Below, piece by piece: positions 1 through 7,220 of a stretch of DNA of 25,497 bases (position 1 is the first letter of the stretch; the number at the start of each line of letters is the position of its first letter). The stretch lies in the NCBI GenBank assembly GCA_934555865.1, contig CAKTFI010000016.1:1-25497 (forward strand), given 5' to 3'. The translations under genes were made by a program, and so were the position numbers. Source of the stretch: an uncultured Christensenellaceae bacterium. Lineage in GTDB: Bacteria > Bacillota > Clostridia > Christensenellales > Christensenellaceae. The notes beneath the pieces are model-generated. The model was given only the letters and a program-made list of their open reading frames with translations. It did no database searches and was not told the DNA's origin.

Positions 1-808
1 GCTTGACGCGGCATTGCGGCTCCCTGTCGTGCAGGCAGCCGTCAAACCGGCATTCCCCCGCAAAGGGGAGAAATTCCGGGTAATAGTCCTTTAATTCCTC
101 CGGCTCCATTTCCATGCATTCCAAAATGCTGAAGCCCGGCGTATCCGCCACGATGGCTTCCAGCTCCGGGAGCAGCAAAAGCTCGCTGTGCCGGGTAGTG
201 TGGCGGCCGCGCGCCGTCTTGCGGCTGAGTTCCCCGGTTTGCAGGGAAAGCCCCGGCGCGATCGCGTTTAGCAGCGTCGACTTGCCGACGGCGCTCTGCC
301 CGGCAAGGCAGGTGAACGCCCCAGACAGTAGTTCCTTCACCGCGTCCAGTCCGCGCCCTTCCCGGGCGGAGACCTCCAAAAGCTGTGCCCCACTCCCGGC
401 GTATTCCCGCAGGATCGGGCTGGGGCCGGGGCGCTGATCCGCCTTGTTGACGGCAATCGCCGCGGAGATCGCGTGCGCCCGCGCATACAACAGCAGCTTG
501 TCCACCAGCTGCAGGTCCGCCTCCGGCTCTCCCGCCGCCACGACGATGAGCAGCCGGTCGAGGTTTGCGATCATCGGGCGCGGCAACTGGTTTTTGCGCG
601 GAAGGATCTCGTCCACGCTGCCGCCCGCGCCCACGGCAGGCGGGGTGAATTCCACAAAGTCGCCGGGCATCGGCTTGACGCCTTCCCGCCGGAACTTGCC
701 CTTGGCGCGGCATTCGTGCACGGCGCCGTCCTCGCCATAGATATAATAGAATCCGCCGATTCCCTTGAGTATTCTTCCTTTGATAGGATCGCCTCCGTCT
801 ACCGTCAT
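1..808 (-). CDS. rsgA: Ribosome small subunit-dependent GTPase RsgA (CpgA), 3' end cut by window edge
   Basis: Late 30S ribosome assembly GTPase. The minus-strand frame opening with the ATG at 808 stays open to base 2 (269 codons); the last roughly 25-30 residues lie outside the window. An N-terminal OB-like part (GRILKGIGGFYY) is followed by the circularly permuted GTPase order that marks the family: G4 NKAD at residues 121-124, then G1 GQSAVGKS at 170-177, then G3 DTPGF at 222-226. The zinc knuckle then has C253, C258, H260 and C266, with the 5-2-6 spacing of known RsgA proteins. The start overlaps the prkC stop as ATGA and has no good Shine-Dalgarno of its own, so translation is probably coupled. 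In B. subtilis CpgA is a PrkC substrate and lies in the same position. A shorter open frame over the same bases is a shadow. Confidence 0.95.
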   Translation of the reverse strand, partial: MTVDGGDPIKGRILKGIGGFYYIYGEDGAVHECRAKGKFRREGVKPMPGDFVEFTPPAVGAGGSVDEILPRKNQLPRPMIANLDRLLIVVAAGEPEADLQLVDKLLLYARAHAISAAIAVNKADQRPGPSPILREYAGSGAQLLEVSAREGRGLDAVKELLSGAFTCLAGQSAVGKSTLLNAIAPGLSLQTGELSRKTARGRHTTRHSELLLLPELEAIVADTPGFSILECMEMEPEELKDYYPEFLPFAGECRFDGCLHDREPQCRVK

Positions 809-2679
809 TCGGACATATATTGTTTAGTATATACTACCTCGCCGTCCAAGTAAATATAGAGCGTGTAGTTTTGATCCCGGAATTTTGTGTCCAGGCTCAG
901 GCGGCAGGTCTGTTCCCTGGAGAAGGTCTTGGAAAATTCCGTCTCATCCTTGCAGGTCGTCTCCAAGACGATGAACTCATAGCGCACATTGTCCACCCAG
1001 AAAGCCGCCGTCACCTGCAGGTAAGCGCCCTCCCGGTATTCCGCTGCGTCCGCCGGCAGCGTCGCCTGCCAGGTATAGACCGCGGAGGGCTGCTGCACGG
1101 TGAGCTCGATCTCCCGGAAGGAGACATCGCTCATATCGCTCGTCGGGTACTGCGCCACTACCTGCCCGGGGCTGCCCGCCATGTCGATCATGTTGAGGAG
1201 CACACGGCCAAAGCCCGCCTCCTGTGCCTCCTTCACCGCTTGGAACATGTCCTCGCCGAGCAGGAAGGGGATCTGCCGTTCCTCCTGCCCCGAGAGGCGG
1301 CTAATAAACAGCGTCACCGGCGCGTTGGCCGGTATGCTCTCACCGCTCTCCGGCGATTGCTTCACGACCAGGCCGTCCTCTCCCCGGTCCTGATAGACAG
1401 ATTCCCTGCGCACCTGCGTAAAGCCCGCCTCCTTGAGGAGCATTTCCGCATCCTCCTCGGACTGCCCGCGCAGGTCAGGCACGACGAGGTATTCGCTCGC
1501 CCCGAGGCTTATGACCACATGCACCGTCTCGCCGCGTTCGAGGATGGCGCCCATCTGCGGAGACTGCGAGATCACGCGCCCCTCGTCCACCTGCGCGCTG
1601 GCTTCATAGCTGTATTGCAGCTCCAGGTCATACTGTTCAGCCAGACTCTGCACCTCTTCCAGCGTCTTGTTCTGCAAGAAAGGCATATACACGGTCTGCG
1701 TCCCGGTCTTGCGCATGGAAAGCAGGAGGTTTGCCAACGCCCCCAGCACAAAGAGCAGCAGTAGAGCGCCGCCCACCAGGATATACGGTCGGCCGCGCTT
1801 TTTCCTTCTGCCGGCGGTCGGCTGCTCCGCCGGTTCCTCATACCCCCGCACATATGCGCCGTCCGGCTCGCGCAGCGCGCGCTGCAGGTCGCACCGCAAT
1901 TGCGAAAACGAGGCATAGCGCTTGTTCTTCTGCTTGCGGAGCGCCTTGCGGATGATGCGGTCCACGCTTTCGGGGAGCTCCGGCGCATAGACGCGCGGCG
2001 GGACCGGCGTCTGGTGCACCTGCTTTAGGGCGACGGACACGCTGTCCTCCCCCGTAAAAGGAAGGCGGCCGGTCATGAGCTCATAGAGCAGGATGCCCAT
2101 CGAGTAGATATCCGTGGCCTTGTCCGTCTTTTCTCCGCGCGCCTGCTCCGGCGAAAAGTATTCCACCGTGCCAAAGACCTCTGCCGCCGCTTCGCCGCCG
2201 GATGCCTCCGCCGTGCCGAAGTCCATCACGACCGGCTCTCCCTCCGGCGTCAGGATGATGTTGGCCGGTTTGAGGTCGCGGTGCACGACGCCGTTGTCCT
2301 GCGCATACTGCATCGCATCACAGATTTTTTCGGCGATAGAGAGCTTTTCCTCCAGCGTCAGGCTGCCCTTAGCGATGGCGCTTTTGAGCGTGCAGCCCTC
2401 GATATAATTCATAATATAGTAGACAAAGCTCCCCTGAAACCCATAGTTCACAAGCGAAGCGATGTTTTTGTGCTTTAATTTTTTGAGGATGCCGACTTCT
2501 CGCTTGAACGCGGCGACATACTCCTTGTCCGTGGAAAGCTCGGGCTTCAGCATCTTCATCGCATAGCGCCCGCCCAGCTTGTCGTCTTCCACCAGGAAAA
2601 CATAGCTCGTGCCGCCCTCGTCCACCGAGCGCAGGATGCGGTAGCGTCCGCCGATCCAGCCTTTTTCAGAATTCTGCAT
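805..2679 (-). CDS. prkC: PASTA-domain Ser/Thr protein kinase (PrkC/Stk1 type)
   Basis: Membrane kinase sensing muropeptides or lipid II and phosphorylating cytoplasmic targets; 624 aa. The kinase domain spans about 12-270: Gly-rich loop 19-27, K42, E61, HRDLKPAN with D135, DFG at 153-155, SPEQ at 176-179. A basic linker (RRKKRGR) leads to one membrane helix at about 299-321, then three PASTA-like repeats (about 330-395, 396-465, 466-535) and a beta-rich C-terminal domain of about 90 residues that I cannot name. The first Gly of the usual GxGG loop is Asp20. The ATG at 2679 was chosen because AAAGGGGG lies about 8 nt upstream and the residues before it are shadow sequence; it overlaps the stp stop by 14 nt. 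Kinase and phosphatase are paired as in B. subtilis prpC-prkC. Confidence 0.95.
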   Translation of the reverse strand: MQNSEKGWIGGRYRILRSVDEGGTSYVFLVEDDKLGGRYAMKMLKPELSTDKEYVAAFKREVGILKKLKHKNIASLVNYGFQGSFVYYIMNYIEGCTLKSAIAKGSLTLEEKLSIAEKICDAMQYAQDNGVVHRDLKPANIILTPEGEPVVMDFGTAEASGGEAAAEVFGTVEYFSPEQARGEKTDKATDIYSMGILLYELMTGRLPFTGEDSVSVALKQVHQTPVPPRVYAPELPESVDRIIRKALRKQKNKRYASFSQLRCDLQRALREPDGAYVRGYEEPAEQPTAGRRKKRGRPYILVGGALLLLFVLGALANLLLSMRKTGTQTVYMPFLQNKTLEEVQSLAEQYDLELQYSYEASAQVDEGRVISQSPQMGAILERGETVHVVISLGASEYLVVPDLRGQSEEDAEMLLKEAGFTQVRRESVYQDRGEDGLVVKQSPESGESIPANAPVTLFISRLSGQEERQIPFLLGEDMFQAVKEAQEAGFGRVLLNMIDMAGSPGQVVAQYPTSDMSDVSFREIELTVQQPSAVYTWQATLPADAAEYREGAYLQVTAAFWVDNVRYEFIVLETTCKDETEFSKTFSREQTCRLSLDTKFRDQNYTLYIYLDGEVVYTKQYMSE

Positions 2680-3406
2680 GCGCGTCCGCCCCCTTTCCCT
2701 GCATCGCCAGGGCGATCGAGATATTGTCGCTCCCGCCGCGTTCCAACGCCAGACGCAGCAGATTCTGCGCCTTCTGCTCCGCAGTCTCGGGAAGGGCAAG
2801 GCGGCGTTCCAATTCCTCGTCGGAAAAATACATGCTCAGCCCGTCGGAGCAGACAAGCAGAGCGTCGCCCGGCAGAAATGCGGCCCGAAAGCGATCCACC
2901 CGCAGCCCCTGCATGCCGAGCGCGCGGGTGATCCGGTTCCGATAGCTGTTCTTCCGCGCCTCCTCGCGCGTCATGCGGCCGCGGTCGACCAGAAACTGCA
3001 CATAGCTGTGATCCGTCGTGATCTGCCGGAGCACCCCTTCGTGCAGAAGGTATGCCCGGGAATCCCCCACCTGTGCGACCTCGAGGCGCTCCCCCAAGAG
3101 TGCGGCCAGCGTCAGGGTGGAGCCCATGTTCCGATAGGCCGGGACATTGCGCGCGATCTCCAAAATACGCCGGTTGGCAAATTCCACCGCCCAGCAGAGC
3201 GGGTCCTCCGCCTCCGGCGGCGGCGCGTTCAGCGCCTCCAGCACATATTCGACCGCCCGCCGGCTCGCCAGGCTCCCGCCCGCATAGCCGCCCATACCGT
3301 CCGCCACCATGAGCACGGTCGGGTATTTCCCCGCCGGCCCCAGATAGACGGCGTCCTGATTCTCCGGGCGCTGCCGCCCGGCATCCGTGAGTGCATATAC
3401 CTGCAT
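2666..3406 (-). CDS. stp: PP2C-family Ser/Thr protein phosphatase (PrpC/Stp)
   Basis: Metal-dependent cytosolic phosphatase that reverses PrkC phosphorylation; 246 aa, a usual length for bacterial PP2C. Motifs in order: RPENQD with D18, ADGMGGYAGG at about 35-44 (metal Asp36), GSTLTLA, QVGDSRAYLL, ITTDHS, VCSDGLS and the terminal GGSDNIS, so all the metal-binding aspartates are present. The ATG at 3406 follows the rlmN stop by a single base, with a weak GGGAAAG site inside the rlmN end. The 3' end overlaps prkC by 14 nt, which fits coupled production of kinase and phosphatase. Confidence 0.95.
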   Translation of the reverse strand: MQVYALTDAGRQRPENQDAVYLGPAGKYPTVLMVADGMGGYAGGSLASRRAVEYVLEALNAPPPEAEDPLCWAVEFANRRILEIARNVPAYRNMGSTLTLAALLGERLEVAQVGDSRAYLLHEGVLRQITTDHSYVQFLVDRGRMTREEARKNSYRNRITRALGMQGLRVDRFRAAFLPGDALLVCSDGLSMYFSDEELERRLALPETAEQKAQNLLRLALERGGSDNISIALAMQGKGADAHAEF

Positions 3407-3407
3407 A

Positions 3408-4451
3408 TTACTTTCCCGTTTCCGCCCGATACCGCGCCCTGAGCTGCCCGCAGGCGCCCTCGATGTCCCCTCCCAACGTCCGGCGGCGCGTCGCAGAGAC
3501 GCCCCGCCGCCGTAGCATGCCCGAAAAACGCTCGATCTCCGCCTCCGTGGGCGCCCGGAACTGCCCGACCGACCCGTTCAGCGGAATCAGGTTGACATGG
3601 CAGATCTGCCCGCGCAGCAGCGTTGCCAACGCGTCGGCATCCTCCTCGCCCATGTTGAACCCGGAAAGAAGGATGTATTCATAGATCGTGCGCCGCCCCG
3701 TCTTTTGCTCGTAATCGCGCATGGCGCGGATCGTCTCCGACAGGGGGAAGCGCTCCTCCACCGGCATGATCTGCCGGCGCTTTTCGGGGATCGCGCTGTG
3801 CAGCGAGAGGCAGAGCGTCACCGGCAGCCCCTCCGCCGCCAAGCGGTCGATCGCGGGCGTAATGCCGCAGGTGGAAAGCGAGATGTTGCGCATCGCCACA
3901 TGCATTCCTTCCTCCGCGTGCAGCAGCCGCAGGAACTTCACGACCTGCTTATAGTTGAGCAGCGGTTCACCCGTCCCCATCAGCACGACATTGGTGATGT
4001 TGCGCCCCGGCCCCAATTCCGCGTTCACGCGCAACACCTCGCCAAGCATTTCCCCCGCCGTCATATTGCGCACGATCCCGTTGAGCCCGGAGGCGCAGAA
4101 CACGCATCCCATGGGGCATCCTACCTGCGTGGAGATGCACAGCGTATTGCCGTAGTGGTAGCGCATGAGCACCGTCTCAATCAGGTTCCCATCCGCCAGG
4201 CGGAGCAGGTATTTACGCGTCCCGTCCCGGGAAACGGCCACCGTCTCGATTTCGGGGTATCCTTCGCGATACTGCGCGGCCAGGCGCTCGCGAAGTGCCT
4301 TTGGGAGGTTGTTCATCTCGGAAAACGGGCGGCATTGCTGCAGCCATTGATAGATCTGCGCGGCCCGAAAGGGCTTTTCACCCATTGCCGCTAATTCCGC
4401 CCGAAGCTCCTCCAGCGAAAAGTCCAATAACGCTTTTTTCTCGACGCTCAT
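3408..4451 (-). CDS. rlmN: Dual-specificity 23S rRNA/tRNA adenine-C2 methyltransferase RlmN
   Basis: Radical-SAM enzyme that makes 2-methyladenosine at 23S rRNA A2503 (E. coli numbering) and in some tRNAs; 347 aa, normal length. The N-terminal helical part (FSLEELRAEL, KPFRAAQIYQWL) is followed by the [4Fe-4S] cluster motif C112-x3-C116-x2-C119, the VVLMGTGEP SAM-binding stretch, STCGI and LCLSLHSA, and the C-terminal ACGQL with C334, the counterpart of the methyl-carrying Cys355 of E. coli. The ATG at 4451 is preceded by GAGGAAG and overlaps the rsmB stop as ATGA. The longer frame upstream lies inside rsmB and is a shadow. Confidence 0.96.
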   Translation of the reverse strand: MSVEKKALLDFSLEELRAELAAMGEKPFRAAQIYQWLQQCRPFSEMNNLPKALRERLAAQYREGYPEIETVAVSRDGTRKYLLRLADGNLIETVLMRYHYGNTLCISTQVGCPMGCVFCASGLNGIVRNMTAGEMLGEVLRVNAELGPGRNITNVVLMGTGEPLLNYKQVVKFLRLLHAEEGMHVAMRNISLSTCGITPAIDRLAAEGLPVTLCLSLHSAIPEKRRQIMPVEERFPLSETIRAMRDYEQKTGRRTIYEYILLSGFNMGEEDADALATLLRGQICHVNLIPLNGSVGQFRAPTEAEIERFSGMLRRRGVSATRRRTLGGDIEGACGQLRARYRAETGK

Positions 4452-5788
4452 GCTCTCTTCCTCATACAAGCGATAAAAAATCCATCGATCCCGTCCAAAT
4501 GCGGGAACAACTGCAAACTCCCCTCCCGCACGCGCCCCAGCAGCGCCTCCGGCCAATGCGCCGCAAGATCCTGCGTATCCGCCGAAAAATCGGGGTGTTC
4601 GCGCAAAAACCAGCGGACATTGTCGATATTTTCCCGTTGGTGGATTGTGCAGGTGGAATACACAAGCCGTCCACCCGGCTTGACATAGGCCGCGCAGGCG
4701 GACAGGATGCGCCGCTGCATGCCGACTAATTCGGCAAGGTCCGCATCCGTCTTGGAAAATTTGATGTCTGGCTTGCGATATAACAGCCCCAGCGCCGAAC
4801 ATGGCGCGTCCACCAGCACTGCGTCAAACTGCTCGCGGAGATCTTTCCGCGGCACGGCGGCGTCCTGCACCTCCGTGTCCGCCTGCACGCCCAGGCGCAG
4901 CAGGTTCTCCCGCATCAGCTCCACCCGGTGCGCATGCACATCCCAGGCGACAAGCTCCGCCGGTCCGCTCTGCGCGAGGTAGGCCGTCTTGCCGCCCGGC
5001 GCCGCACAGGCATCCAGGATCCGTTCCCCCGGCCGGGCGCACACTGCGCGCCCGACGAGCATGGAGGCTTCGCCCTGCACGGTGAGCAGTCCCTTTTGAT
5101 AGAGGTCGAGCGAGCCCATCGAGGCGATGTTTTTGATGTACAGGCAGTCCTCCGAAAACTTTCCGGGGACAAAGGCGAGTCCCCGCCCCGCGAGCTTGCG
5201 CTCCAGCGCCGCGCGGTCGGTCTTGATGCGGTTGACGCGCACGCTGGTATAGGCCTCCGGCTTGTGGTAGGAGAGCATCTCCCACGCGAAATCAAAGCCG
5301 TAGTCGCGGATGTACATCTCTGCGATCCAGCGCGGATAGCTGTACATGACGGACAGAAAGCCCGCCGGGTCCTCCTCGCGGGATGGATATTCCACCTCGC
5401 CAAGGTGCCCCGCCACATTGCGCAGCACCGCGTTGACAAAGCCCTTGAGCTGCTGCTTTTTGGAGGCGGCAACCAGCTTGACGCATTCGTTCACCGCCGC
5501 GCGCACGGGCACGCTTTCGAAAAACATCAATTGACACACGCCGATGCGCAGCACACTGCGGATATAGCGGTGCAGCCGCTTGCCCGCCGTGAAATGCGCC
5601 AGGACATAGTCGATACGCAGCAGGTTTTCCAGCGTCGTGTATACAAGCGCCGCCGCAAACCGCCGCTCCTGCGCGTCCAGCTCCTCCAGGTATTTTTTGG
5701 CCGCGAGGTTCAGGTACGCGCCCTCCTCGACCTGCATTAAGATCTCCACCGCGATCGCTCTGCTCTTCAAAGCCCTTTTTCCCTCCAC
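4448..5788 (-). CDS. rsmB: 16S rRNA m5C967 methyltransferase RsmB
   Basis: Methylates a 16S rRNA cytosine (C967 in E. coli) using SAM; 446 aa, typical length. A NusB-like helical domain (about 1-130) is followed by the Rossmann methyltransferase domain: SAM motif I DACAAPGGKT at 259-268, motif IV VDAPCSALG with C330, motif VI STC with nucleophile C380. The start is a GTG at 5788 directly after the fmt TGA with no base between; no strong Shine-Dalgarno is visible, so reinitiation after fmt is likely. A later in-frame Met at residue 18 would cut into the NusB-like domain and is less likely. The 3' end overlaps rlmN by 4 nt. Confidence 0.94.
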   Translation of the reverse strand: MEGKRALKSRAIAVEILMQVEEGAYLNLAAKKYLEELDAQERRFAAALVYTTLENLLRIDYVLAHFTAGKRLHRYIRSVLRIGVCQLMFFESVPVRAAVNECVKLVAASKKQQLKGFVNAVLRNVAGHLGEVEYPSREEDPAGFLSVMYSYPRWIAEMYIRDYGFDFAWEMLSYHKPEAYTSVRVNRIKTDRAALERKLAGRGLAFVPGKFSEDCLYIKNIASMGSLDLYQKGLLTVQGEASMLVGRAVCARPGERILDACAAPGGKTAYLAQSGPAELVAWDVHAHRVELMRENLLRLGVQADTEVQDAAVPRKDLREQFDAVLVDAPCSALGLLYRKPDIKFSKTDADLAELVGMQRRILSACAAYVKPGGRLVYSTCTIHQRENIDNVRWFLREHPDFSADTQDLAAHWPEALLGRVREGSLQLFPHLDGIDGFFIACMRKRA

Positions 5789-6733
5789 TCAGCGGCCAAA
5801 GCGCATGCCCGGCCGCAAAAATTTTCCCTTCCCGCGGAGGAAGTCCCCCACCGGCATTTCCTTCGCGCCGGGGTATTGCAGGCGCGAAATGCACACCGCC
5901 CCTTGGCCCGCGGCGACGATCAAGCCACCTTTGGGGTCAGCCAACAGAATCTCGCCCGGCTGCCCGGTTCCCTCCGCCGGTTCGGCAAAGGTCAGCTTGA
6001 CCTTCGCCCCTTCCAAAAAGGCATACGCCCCGGGCTCCGGCGTCGCCCCCCGGATGAGATCCGCCACCGCCTTTGCCGGGCCCGCAAAGTCCACTTCGCC
6101 GAACCCCCGCTCGAACATAGGCGCATAGGTTGCGTCCTCCTCCCGCTGCGGCGTACGCACGAGCGTCCCCGCTTCGAGCTTTGCAAGCGTCCGCCGGAGC
6201 GTCTCTGCTCCGAGCACCGCCAGCTTTTCGCGGAGACTTCCGCCCGTGTCCTCCGGCAAAATCGGCAAAACATCCTGTTCTAAAATATCCCCTGCGTCTA
6301 TTGCGCGCACGGTATACATCGTCGTGATGCCCGTCTGTTTACACCCGTCGATGAGCGCGCGCTCGATTGGCGCCGCGCCGCGGTACTTGGGCAGCAGCGA
6401 GGCATGCACATTGATGCACCCGAGCCGCGGCACAGAGAGCACCCGCGTCGGGAGGATCTGCCCAAACGCCGCCGTGATCATCAGATCCGGCGCCCAACGC
6501 TTGAGATCCTCCCACCCCTCGCGGGAGAATTTTTCGTATTGATAGACCGGAAGACCGTGCGCCTCGGCACACTGCTTCACCGGCGGGGCGACCAGCTTAT
6601 GCCCGCGCCCGCTCGGCCGGTCCGGCTGCGTGACGACCGCCGTGACTTCATAGCCCTCCGCCAGCAGCATTTCCAGCGAGGGGATGGCGAAGGCCGGCGT
6701 CCCCAAAAACAGAATCTTCCAATTATTCTTCAT
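5789..6733 (-). CDS. fmt: Methionyl-tRNA formyltransferase
   Basis: Transfers the formyl group of 10-formyl-THF to initiator Met-tRNA; 314 aa, usual length. N-terminal KILFLGTPAFAIPSLE is the standard opening. Catalytic residues are N108 and H110 in INVHASLLP and D146 in DAGDIL; the C-terminal OB domain carries the tRNA-binding function. I chose the ATG at 6733 because it gives the usual family N-terminus (M-K-x-x-x-K-I). An ATG six codons upstream (6751) is possible and would lengthen the overlap with def from 11 to 29 nt. It pairs with def just upstream, so that formylation and deformylation are made together. Confidence 0.94.
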   Translation of the reverse strand: MKNNWKILFLGTPAFAIPSLEMLLAEGYEVTAVVTQPDRPSGRGHKLVAPPVKQCAEAHGLPVYQYEKFSREGWEDLKRWAPDLMITAAFGQILPTRVLSVPRLGCINVHASLLPKYRGAAPIERALIDGCKQTGITTMYTVRAIDAGDILEQDVLPILPEDTGGSLREKLAVLGAETLRRTLAKLEAGTLVRTPQREEDATYAPMFERGFGEVDFAGPAKAVADLIRGATPEPGAYAFLEGAKVKLTFAEPAEGTGQPGEILLADPKGGLIVAAGQGAVCISRLQYPGAKEMPVGDFLRGKGKFLRPGMRFGR

Positions 6734-7202
6734 CTTCCGGGTATTCCTCATCCTCGCCCATTTCCCGGCTCATCTTGTCCAGGAAAAGGACGCCGTCCAG
6801 ATGGTCCAGCTCGTGGCAGAACGCGCGCGCCAGCAGCCCTTCGCCCGTATATTCGCGCAGCGTACCCGTCCGATCCAGCGCCCGGACGCGCACAAAACTC
6901 GGGCGCGTCACGATCCCGCGGCGGTCTCCGCAGGAGAGGCAGGCCTCCGGCCCGGTCTGCTCGCCCGAGGCCTCGACGATCTCCGGGTTGATGAGCTCGA
7001 TGAGCCCCTCGCCCACATCGATGACGACGATCCGGCGCAGCACGCCGACCTGCGGCGCCGCCAGCCCCACGCCCTCGGCGAACGCCATCGTTTCCGCCAT
7101 GTCGTCCAGCAGCGTCAAAATGTGCGGTGTGATCTCCTTCACCGGGCGGCAGACCTTGCGCAGCCGTTCATCCGGTTCCTTTACAATATCTCGTAGTGCC
7201 AT
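6723..7202 (-). CDS. def: Peptide deformylase
   Basis: Metalloenzyme that removes the N-formyl group from new proteins; 159 aa. Motif 1 is GVGLAAPQ at 44-51; motif 3 is HELDH with H130, E131 and H134. Motif 2 reads EACLSCGD with ligand C88, where the family usually has EGCLS followed by a hydrophobic residue and Pro: Gly is replaced by Ala and Pro by Gly, and an additional Cys91 is present. All metal ligands and the catalytic Glu are intact, so activity is expected. The ATG at 7202 has GGAGG eight bases upstream; a TTG five codons earlier overlaps that site and is rejected. It starts 18 nt after priA. Confidence 0.93.
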   Translation of the reverse strand: MALRDIVKEPDERLRKVCRPVKEITPHILTLLDDMAETMAFAEGVGLAAPQVGVLRRIVVIDVGEGLIELINPEIVEASGEQTGPEACLSCGDRRGIVTRPSFVRVRALDRTGTLREYTGEGLLARAFCHELDHLDGVLFLDKMSREMGEDEEYPEDEE

Positions 7203-7220
7203 ATCGAATACCTCCAAACA

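Noticed and set aside
42..713. A 223-codon minus-strand open frame rich in Arg, Gly and Ala
   Set aside because: It is an out-of-frame shadow of rsgA. The true frame carries NKAD, GQSAVGKS and DTPGF and runs unbroken to the window edge, so no frameshift is needed.
2680..2799. An N-terminal extension of prkC by 40 residues
   Set aside because: It reads through stp in another frame, is Arg-rich, and the ATG at 2679 has its own ribosome binding site and the normal kinase start.
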